Positions 14,060-20,049 of a DNA stretch of 27,900 nucleotides are shown here, piece by piece. The notes beneath the pieces are model-generated. The model saw only the letters and a list, made by a program, of their open reading frames with translations. It was not told the origin of the DNA and made no database searches. How positions within the stretch are numbered: position 1 is the first letter of the stretch; the number at the start of each line of letters is the position of its first letter. A program made the translations under genes and the position numbers. Source of the DNA: a virus; IMG/VR virus record IMGVR_UViG_3300033553_000832, positions 1 through 27,900 of that record. The stretch is one strand, 5' to 3'.

Positions 14060-14562
14060 TCCTATTTACCCCCACAGAGCAGCCCGACAACCGCCCCATC
14101 GGCGGAGGCCTCTACGAGACGCGCCTTCCGATCCGCTACGAGTGGCAGGACAAGGCCGCCCGCTTTCGCCTGGTGGTCCCTCCCGGGTTCGTCAACGACG
14201 GGGCCAGCGTTCCGCGCCTGCTCTGGACCCTCGCGGGCCTCACGCAGGACGGGGAGATCCGTGCCGCGGCTATCCTGCACGACTTCATTTATCACCACAA
14301 GGGCGATCCAGCGGCCATGGAGGGGTGGTTCGTCGGGGCTTTTGATCAGTGGGTCGTCTGCAACAAGCCGATCACCCGGCCCGAGGGCGATACTCTCTTT
14401 CGCCTCTATGCGCTGAAGTTCGGCCTCTCGCCCTACCGCGCCCGCCTCGCCTGGCTGGGAGTGCGCGCCGCCGGGTGGTGGGCCTGGAAGCGAAACGATG
14501 CAAAGCGAAAACTTGTCAAACGGATCGATGCCGATCTCGCCGCGGCATCGGCAAGCGAATGA
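14056..14562 (+). CDS. DUF1353 family protein
   Basis: 168 residues; start overlaps the Cys-rich gene (ATGA). The family core is GFVNDGASVPRLLWTLAGL (about 48-66) and AAILHDFIYHH (about 77-87), with an aromatic and basic C-terminal helix region (YRARLAWLGVRAAGWWAWKR). DUF1353 proteins are common beside phage lysis and tail genes; the conserved H-D pair suggests metal binding or enzymatic activity, but the reaction is not known. The hydrophobic C-terminal stretch may touch membrane. Confidence 0.85.
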   Translation: MILFTPTEQPDNRPIGGGLYETRLPIRYEWQDKAARFRLVVPPGFVNDGASVPRLLWTLAGLTQDGEIRAAAILHDFIYHHKGDPAAMEGWFVGAFDQWVVCNKPITRPEGDTLFRLYALKFGLSPYRARLAWLGVRAAGWWAWKRNDAKRKLVKRIDADLAAASASE

Positions 14563-14570
14563 TTTTCCGC

Positions 14571-14598
14571 GTCACGCGTCACGCGTCACTCGTCACGA
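14571..14598. repeat. Heptamer array GTCACGC x4
   Basis: GTCACGC, GTCACGC, GTCACTC, GTCACGA, period seven, ending a few bases before the GAGG ribosome site of the tail gene at 14609. The same heptamer recurs at 15304. Confidence 0.8.
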
Positions 14599-14608
14599 GG
14601 TTTTATAA

Positions 14609-15085
14609 ATGAGCCTCCGCCAGTCCATCATCGACGCCATCGTCACCCGCATGAAATCCATCCGCTCCGGCGTGGAGGTGACCCTCAGCGACGGCAGCGC
14701 CTACACCTACCAGACCGACCTGGGGACGAAGGTCGAGAAGTGGCGCACCCGGCCCATGCCCGAGGGGCAGGCCTATCAGCTGACCATCCGCGACACCGAA
14801 AACCCCAAAGAGGCCGTGCAGACCGGGACGATTCGGCACGCTCTGACGGTGGAGCTCGACATCCTTGTGGCCGAGAGCACGCCCGACGACAAGGTGCGAA
14901 AGATGATCGAGGACGTGAGCGCCTGCGCCGGGGTTGATCCCTTCTGGACCGTCACAGGCACGCGCCTGGCCCGCTGGACGGCGATGCGCGAAGGCGCCCT
15001 GATGGTCGATGAGTCCGGCTTCAAAATGGCCGGCGCCCGGGTGGTCATGGAAGTGACCTACGACACCGCCCTATGGAGGACCTGA
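14609..15085 (+). CDS. Tail terminator-like protein (lambda gpU position)
   Basis: 158 residues. The helical start MSLRQSIIDAIVTRMKSI, then beta strands with TGTIRHALTVELDILVA, a helix DDKVRKMIEDVSACAG, and a closing GARVVMEVTYDT fit the fold of tail-terminator proteins that cap the tail tube and join it to the head. Position after the connector/lysis genes and before the tail tube gene agrees with lambda U. No strong diagnostic motif, so the call leans on fold pattern and order. Its stop overlaps the next start (TGATG). Confidence 0.7.
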   Translation: MSLRQSIIDAIVTRMKSIRSGVEVTLSDGSAYTYQTDLGTKVEKWRTRPMPEGQAYQLTIRDTENPKEAVQTGTIRHALTVELDILVAESTPDDKVRKMIEDVSACAGVDPFWTVTGTRLARWTAMREGALMVDESGFKMAGARVVMEVTYDTALWRT

Positions 15086-15288
15086 TGCACGTCACATTCA
15101 CAAAAGATTTTCTCTCGCCCGCCTACGGCCACTGCCGTCTAGGTGAGACCCGCGAAGTTTCCCCGGACGACGCCGCCGCCTTCATCCGCGACGGACGAGC
15201 GACGGCACCCGAAAAGAAAAACACCGCCATTTCCAACTGTCCGATATTTTCGGACAGTTCAGGCGCCCGAAAAGGCGGCAAAAAATAA
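15085..15288 (+). CDS. Small phage protein with palindrome in its 3' end
   Basis: 67 residues. ATG 15085 is chosen over ATG 15073 because GGAGG lies at the right distance and the start overlaps the previous stop. The first 45 residues form a small beta-like unit, SPAYGHCRLGETREVSPDDAAAFIRDGRATA, with the same E-V-S/D...A-A-x-F-I-x-x-G-R-A end as the FI-position protein. The last 20 residues are low-complexity and Gly/Lys-rich, and are encoded by a perfect 10-bp inverted repeat (15235-15259) plus a short tail. The C terminus may therefore be a recent addition. Confidence 0.65.
   Translation: MHVTFTKDFLSPAYGHCRLGETREVSPDDAAAFIRDGRATAPEKKNTAISNCPIFSDSSGARKGGKK
15235..15259. repeat. Perfect 10-bp inverted repeat AACTGTCCGA / TCGGACAGTT
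   Basis: Arms at 15235-15244 and 15250-15259 with loop TATTT, inside the 3' end of the 67-codon gene and about 80 bases before the tail tube start. It resembles a dimeric regulator site or an mRNA hairpin. No T-run follows directly, although a T7 run appears at 15292-15298. Confidence 0.75.
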
Positions 15289-15303
15289 CCCTTTTTTTCT
15301 CGC

Positions 15304-15331
15304 GTGACGCGTCACGCGTCACGCGTCACGG
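15304..15331. repeat. Heptamer array GTGACGC/GTCACGC x4
   Basis: GTGACGC, GTCACGC, GTCACGC, GTCACGG, period seven. The final unit runs straight into the GGAGG ribosome site (15330-15334) of the tail tube gene. Confidence 0.8.
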
Positions 15332-15339
15332 AGGTAAAA

Positions 15340-16428
15340 ATGTCCGATCAATATCTTGGCATCGTCGAGGAGACCACCCGGGGCGCCGACCCGGAAAGCG
15401 GTTATCTTTTTTTACCCGTCCGCTCGGGCCTCTCGCCCAAGTTCCAGCCCAACGACGCCCCGCGCAAAGAGTTCCGCGGGCAGGACACCGCCCTGGGCGA
15501 CGCCTCGGTGCGCCGCTTATCGAGCGCCTGGGCCGCCTCGCTCGAGGCCGCACTCTACCCCGGCGCGGAGATGGGCCTGATTTTCAAGCACCTCTTCGGT
15601 TTTGCCGGCTCCCGCTCGGTGATCGACACAAACGCCTACGGCGGCATGCTCTACCCCAAGGCGCAGCCCTACGGCGCCGGAGCGCCCCTGGCGGATAAGG
15701 CCATCGGCCTCATCCCCAACACCGATGAGGAAGGCACGACCAAAAAGCAGTATTACGGCGGCGGACGCATCCGAAGCCTCACCATGAATTTCACGCCCGA
15801 TGAAGACGTGTTCGTCTCGGTCGAGTTCGGCGGCGCAGGCCCCTGGGTGGGCAGCCCCGACCAGGCCGCCCTGGCCGGAGCGGCCTTTCCCGCCGCCGCC
15901 TGCTTCCTCTTTCATCAGGCAAGCTTCTACATCGGATCGGGGATCTCGCGCACCGGAAGCGGCCCGGATTACACCGCCATCGCGCCCGGCTCCATGACCC
16001 AGTTCACGCCCGACGAGGCCACCCTGACGCTGACCAACGGCCTCGAGGACAAGATGGTGCTCAACGGCGTCGCCGGAGCGAGCAAGACGCACCGAAGCGG
16101 ACAGTTCGCCGCCGAGCTGCAGACCACCGTCGATTACCGCGACCCCTCCAGCGGCTTCTCCAGCGCCGATGAGTTCAAGACGCTCTTTTCCGGCCCGCGC
16201 ACCAACAGCCTGCTCATTGTGCTCGATAGCGGGGAGCTCGCCGGCGCGGCAACGCAGAACTACCAGATGATCATCGATCTGCCCACCATGCTGCTCGAGA
16301 CCGAAGGCCCCGAGCGCAACAACGAAGGCCAGACGCCTCCGCTCTCCACCACCTGGCGCAGCCTCTACAACTCGACCACCAAGTATCCCGCAGCGATCCT
16401 CACATTCGACCAGGCCGCCGCGTATTGA
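15340..16428 (+). CDS. Major tail tube protein
   Basis: 362 residues. ATG 15340 is chosen because GGAGG lies six bases upstream; upstream in-frame codons fall within the heptamer array. The family start MSDQYLGIVEETTRG, followed by FQPNDAPRKEFRGQDTALGD, is typical of larger siphovirus tail tube proteins. The centre (RSLTMNFTPDEDVFVSVEFGG, then PDEATLTLTNGLED) gives the beta-strands that stack into hexameric rings. Length exceeds lambda V (246), suggesting an extra surface domain. Order tube, gpG/GT, tape measure is canonical. Confidence 0.87.
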   Translation: MSDQYLGIVEETTRGADPESGYLFLPVRSGLSPKFQPNDAPRKEFRGQDTALGDASVRRLSSAWAASLEAALYPGAEMGLIFKHLFGFAGSRSVIDTNAYGGMLYPKAQPYGAGAPLADKAIGLIPNTDEEGTTKKQYYGGGRIRSLTMNFTPDEDVFVSVEFGGAGPWVGSPDQAALAGAAFPAAACFLFHQASFYIGSGISRTGSGPDYTAIAPGSMTQFTPDEATLTLTNGLEDKMVLNGVAGASKTHRSGQFAAELQTTVDYRDPSSGFSSADEFKTLFSGPRTNSLLIVLDSGELAGAATQNYQMIIDLPTMLLETEGPERNNEGQTPPLSTTWRSLYNSTTKYPAAILTFDQAAAY

Positions 16429-16430
16429 CA

Positions 16431-16446
16431 TGCGGGATCTCCCGCA
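16431..16446 (+). promoter_or_regulatory. Short hairpin after the tail tube stop
   Basis: TGCGGG, loop ATCT, CCCGCA three bases after the TGA. It could reduce read-through so that tail chaperone is made in smaller amounts than tube protein. No T-run follows. Confidence 0.4.
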
Positions 16447-16511
16447 CCCCGAGCGGGTTCAGGCCGGATCCGCTTGGGGGTATTTTAAAACCGGCCAGTA
16501 TGGAGCATGCC

Positions 16512-16853
16512 ATGGAATTCAACGGACCGGACCACGTGTATCGCTGCATCCCGCCCGTGCTGGGCAACGAAAAAGACGAGAGCCCCGTCGCCGTCGGCCT
16601 CAAGGTCGTCGCCGTTCCGGAGATCGACCGGCTGCAGGCCGAGTGCCGCGGACTCGGCCAGGAGGCGATCGACAAGAAGAATTACGAAGCGATCAAGAGC
16701 AAGGTCGTCTTCATCGAGAACCTCAAAATCGACGGACAGGACGTGAGCGATTTCGATACCTTTTACCAGAAAGCTCCGCCCGAGCTGGTGGACTGGGTGA
16801 CCAAGGCGATCTTCTCCACGCTGCACCTCACGAAGGCCGAAAGAAAAAACTGA
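16512..16853 (+). CDS. Tail assembly chaperone gpG-like
   Basis: 113 residues from ATG 16512 (GGAG at 16502-16505); ATG 16500 is a possible earlier start. It lies between tail tube and tape measure genes, where lambda G lies. The sequence is a small alpha/beta protein (VGLKVVAVPEIDRLQAECRG, KVVFIENLKIDGQDV) with a helical end (WVTKAIFSTLHLTKAERKN). It would coat the tape measure during tail assembly. The last codons form the slippery heptamer used to make the longer GT form. Role rests on position and the frameshift signal. Confidence 0.82.
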   Translation: MEFNGPDHVYRCIPPVLGNEKDESPVAVGLKVVAVPEIDRLQAECRGLGQEAIDKKNYEAIKSKVVFIENLKIDGQDVSDFDTFYQKAPPELVDWVTKAIFSTLHLTKAERKN

Positions 16854-17299
16854 TCGCCGGGGTCCGCTTCAGCCTCTACCTGGGCGACAGCCCCGGCAAG
16901 TCCGAAACGAAAAACGCCGATAAATACGATTGCAGCCGATGCGACGAGCGTACACGAAAAGCCCGAAACTGCCACAATCGAAACGGCTTTCAGGAAATGA
17001 TTCTGGAAGGGCCCGAGGAGTGGAAGCGCCTGCCTCGCACCGCCGGCAAACCGTTCAAGATCCCCTGGGCGCCGACCATGTTTCTGGCCTGCCCCCTCTC
17101 CGTGCTCACGGCAAACACCTGGGACGTCATCGACCTGGTCAGCGAGTGCACCGGGGGCGAGAATTGCGACCTGCTGCACCTGCCGTTTCCCGGCCCGCTG
17201 CTCGATCAGCCCCCCTGGTTTCGCGAGGCGGTCAAGATCTATCGACGCGAGCGCAGCGATCACTTCCGCTGGCGGATGAAAAAAGACAGGGAGAAATGA
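16512..17299 (+). CDS. gpGT-like tail chaperone, product of -1 frameshift
   Basis: A -1 slip at 16844-16850 joins the gpG frame to the frame that ends at 17299, giving about 262 residues. The T part begins LIAGVRFSLYLGDSPGKS and carries CSRC, C-x-C-x patterns (CSECTGGENC-like region) and a Trp-rich, basic C terminus (WFREAVKIYRRERSDHFRWR). No ribosome site or good start codon lies in the T part, which supports expression by frameshift. In lambda, GT recruits tube protein through T. The T stop is just before the tape measure start, as in lambda. Confidence 0.8.
16844..16897 (+). promoter_or_regulatory. Programmed -1 ribosomal frameshift signal
   Basis: Heptamer A-AAA-AAC at 16844-16850 in the correct phase, followed at once by TGA (16851-16853). 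A stem GCCGGGG (16856-16862) with CCCCGGC (16891-16897), seven perfect pairs, begins five bases after the heptamer, the usual place for a stimulatory structure. The downstream open frame is the -1 frame. Confidence 0.85.
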
Positions 17300-17303
17300 G
17301 CTG

Positions 17304-19292
17304 ATGGCATCCTTCGAGTCAAGAGAAATCCGTACCATTCTGACCACGAAGAACCAGGGTCAGCGCGAACTGAGCCGCTTTCGCGGTGGACTCGACGGAG
17401 TCACCCGCGCCGCCCGCATGATGGGCATCGGCCTTGGCGCGGCGGGACTCGCCGCCTTCGCCCGCAGCGTGGCGGACGCCTCCATGAGGATGGAGAGCAT
17501 GCAGAACGCCCTCAAGGCCGTCACCGGCTCCACCGAAGGCGCCGCCGCAGAGATCGGCTTTGTGCGCGAGGAGGCCGAGCGCCTGGGGCTCGACCTGGAG
17601 ACCGCCGCCGATAGCTACACCAAACTAGCCGCAGCCTCCAAGGGCACCGCCATCGCGGGTGAGGAAACCCGCGATATTTTCGCCGCCGTGGCTGAGGCAT
17701 CCACCGTGCTGGGCCTCTCTGCCGCAGATACGACCGGGGCGCTCACCGCCATAGGGCAGATGATGAGCAAGGGCAACGTGCAGGCCGAGGAGCTCCGCGG
17801 CCAGCTCGGCGAGCGGATCCCCGGCGCTTTTCAGCTCGCCGCCCGGGCCATGGACGTGACTACGCAACAGCTCAACGACATGCTGGACCAGGGCAAGGTC
17901 CTAGCAGACGACTTCCTGCCGCGCTTCGCCCGGGAGCTGCGCGCCACCTACGCCGAGGCCCTGCCCGAGGCGGTCAACTCCTCCCGCGCGAGCATGAACC
18001 GCTTGCAGACCGCCATCTTCGGCCTCAAGACCGAGATCGGCGATTCGGGATTCATGGCCTCGATGAACGAGGGGATGAACCGTACCGCCGAGATTCTGGG
18101 AAGCCAGGAGATGAAAACCGGCATCCGGGCTTTCGGGGACTTTGTCGGGGTGATTTCCGACAACGGGCAAGTCCTCACAGATGTGCTCGACGGCATGGCT
18201 TATGCCTTTAAAGATGTCCGCGACCACATCCGGGATATCAAAAGCGATCTTTCTCCTATTCTTGAGAACAAGCTTGTCCAGTTCCTGATAGAAAAAGGCC
18301 CCAGAAACGCCCTGCCCCCTGGAATGGCAGCCCTGTCCGCCTATGGCGAAGCCCGCCGCCTCATCGATTCGCCCGAGGGCGCCGTGGCACGGGGCGGCAC
18401 GCGTGTGGCCATCGGCTCGGATACGGCTGGTTTTGGAGGCTACGCCGGCAGCGGCGCAGGGGGCTCCGGCGCTGAAGACGGCCCCGAGGCCGCCATTGAG
18501 GCCATGCGCGAGCGCCGATTCAACCAGCGCCGCCTCGAGGCCCAGTGGGACGAGGAGGACCGCGCAGCCAACCAGACCGCCTACGAGCGGCGCTGGCGCA
18601 TCCAGGCCGAGCAGGAGCAGGCCCTGCTGGAGCTGAAAAAAGAGTCCGCTTTCGAGCTGCGCATGTTCACCATGGAGCAGCAGAACGAGCAGCGCGAGTT
18701 CGAAGAAGAGCAGACCCTCATCAAGCTGGAGCGGCTGAAAAGAGAAGAAGAGGAGCGCGCCCGCATCATATCCGAGGGCGAAACCTACGTGATGAACATG
18801 CGCCGCGGCAATATAGGCATGGCCCTGGGCCTGATGCAGCAGTTCGCAGGAGAGTCCAAGGCCATCGCCATCGCGGGACTGGCCATCCAGAAGGGCCTGG
18901 CGATATCGGAGACCTACATTAACACTCAGTCCGCCGCCGCCGCCGCTCTCGCCCCGCCGCCCCTGGGCCTCGGCCCGGCCCTCGGTGAGCCTCTGGCAGC
19001 CGCCATCGAAACGCAGGGATATATCCGCATGGGCCTGATCGCCGCCACGGGCCTGATGGATGGCGCGCGGATCGCCGGGAGCAAAAGCAGCGGCTTCGGC
19101 TACGGCGGAGGCACGCCGAACAGCCCCATCGTCACCCAGACTCCCGCGCCGTCCGGCCCGCAGGACATCACCATCCGCCTCATCACGGACGCCAAAGGCG
19201 CGTTCACCGCCGAGGCCGTGGAGGAAACCCTGATCCCCCACCTGAATCGGGCCAACCGCCGCGGGGTCAAAATCATCGTGGAGACGCAATAA
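17304..19292 (+). CDS. Tail tape measure protein
   Basis: 662 residues. The N-terminal third has the tape-measure signature: ADASMRMESMQNALKAVTGS, FVREEAERLGLDLETAADSYTKLAAASKGT and LSAADTTGALTAIGQMMSKGNVQAEELRGQLGERIPGA (to about residue 180). A charged helical coiled-coil lies at about 405-500 (QAEQEQALLELKKES, EEEQTLIKLERLKREEEE), and hydrophobic Ala/Gly-rich stretches at about 510-590. It sets tail length and helps DNA entry. At roughly 0.15 nm per residue the tail would be near 100 nm, shorter than lambda's. Start ATG 17304 is five bases after the GT stop. Confidence 0.93.
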   Translation: MASFESREIRTILTTKNQGQRELSRFRGGLDGVTRAARMMGIGLGAAGLAAFARSVADASMRMESMQNALKAVTGSTEGAAAEIGFVREEAERLGLDLETAADSYTKLAAASKGTAIAGEETRDIFAAVAEASTVLGLSAADTTGALTAIGQMMSKGNVQAEELRGQLGERIPGAFQLAARAMDVTTQQLNDMLDQGKVLADDFLPRFARELRATYAEALPEAVNSSRASMNRLQTAIFGLKTEIGDSGFMASMNEGMNRTAEILGSQEMKTGIRAFGDFVGVISDNGQVLTDVLDGMAYAFKDVRDHIRDIKSDLSPILENKLVQFLIEKGPRNALPPGMAALSAYGEARRLIDSPEGAVARGGTRVAIGSDTAGFGGYAGSGAGGSGAEDGPEAAIEAMRERRFNQRRLEAQWDEEDRAANQTAYERRWRIQAEQEQALLELKKESAFELRMFTMEQQNEQREFEEEQTLIKLERLKREEEERARIISEGETYVMNMRRGNIGMALGLMQQFAGESKAIAIAGLAIQKGLAISETYINTQSAAAAALAPPPLGLGPALGEPLAAAIETQGYIRMGLIAATGLMDGARIAGSKSSGFGYGGGTPNSPIVTQTPAPSGPQDITIRLITDAKGAFTAEAVEETLIPHLNRANRRGVKIIVETQ

Positions 19293-20048
19293 ATGTACCA
19301 GCCCGCCGTGCTCTACACCGAATACGCCGGCGCCGTCTCCGTGACGGCCACCGATTCCCTCGCGGACTCCGATCCCGAGGACGTGCTGCTCGCCACCGAG
19401 GACACCTGGTGGGCGCCCGCGAACCAGTCGGGCTCCAAATCCCTGATATTCGACTTCGGCGCCGGCTACTACTACAACGCCATCGCCCTGCTGGGGCGCG
19501 ATCTGGACGGCGTGACGGTGGAGATCCGCGGATCGACCGACAATTTCTCCGCCAGCGATTTCCAGATCAAGGCCCCCACGGCGCTCTCCGCTCCGGTCAA
19601 CGCCGGCTGGCTCATCGCTCCGGGCTCCACTGTGCGCTATCACAAGGTGATATTTTCCGGCTTCTCCAGCGACTTTCGTGTGGCGCACGTCTGCCTCGAC
19701 CAGATCCGTCCGCTCCCCTACCTGAGCGAGGATTTCGACCCGGACGGCTTCGACGCCGCGGGCGAGCAGCTCGTCTCCTCCTCGGGCGTCTACGTGGGCT
19801 CGACCCTGCAGCGCACCATGCGCGAGCTGCCCCTGGATCTGGGGCAGGTGACCGACAGCGAATACGCCATCATCGCCCACTGGGCCGAAAACCGCCTCCG
19901 GCGACTGCTGCCGTACTTCTTTTTGCCTGAGCAGTGGACCTACGACACGGCCTATTTCGGATGGAACAAAGACGGACGATTCAGCGCCCCGCTCAAGGAC
20001 GGAGTACGCACGGTGGCGCCCATGACCTTTGTTACGAGGGCTCTCTGA
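19293..20048 (+). CDS. Tail protein downstream of tape measure, distal-tail-like
   Basis: 251 residues, beginning right after the tape measure stop (TAA then ATG). The sequence is beta-rich, with SKSLIFDFGAGYYYNAIALLGRDLDGVTVEIRGSTD (about 48-83) suggesting a galactose-binding-like sandwich, and a C-terminal SEYAIIAHWAENRLRRLLPYFFLPEQ. The position matches lambda M/L or distal tail proteins that close the tube. No catalytic motif is seen. It is coupled to the next gene by near overlap. Confidence 0.68.
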   Translation: MYQPAVLYTEYAGAVSVTATDSLADSDPEDVLLATEDTWWAPANQSGSKSLIFDFGAGYYYNAIALLGRDLDGVTVEIRGSTDNFSASDFQIKAPTALSAPVNAGWLIAPGSTVRYHKVIFSGFSSDFRVAHVCLDQIRPLPYLSEDFDPDGFDAAGEQLVSSSGVYVGSTLQRTMRELPLDLGQVTDSEYAIIAHWAENRLRRLLPYFFLPEQWTYDTAYFGWNKDGRFSAPLKDGVRTVAPMTFVTRAL

Positions 20049-20049
20049 T

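Noticed and set aside
14571-15331. CRISPR-like repeats
   Set aside because: The repeat units are seven bases long in direct tandem with no spacers, so these are short tandem arrays.
16425-16511. Earlier starts (TTG 16425, ATG 16500) for the gpG-like gene
   Set aside because: 16425 overlaps the tail tube stop and a hairpin and has no ribosome site. 16500 has only a poor one, while 16512 has GGAG six bases upstream.
17901-19880. Very long open frame on the - strand (659 codons), and others such as 847-1842, 8917-10389, 20032-21576 and 23737-25422
   Set aside because: They lie antisense to well-recognised phage genes, have low-complexity Gly/Ala/Arg/Val content and no ribosome sites. Such frames are expected in GC-rich coding DNA.
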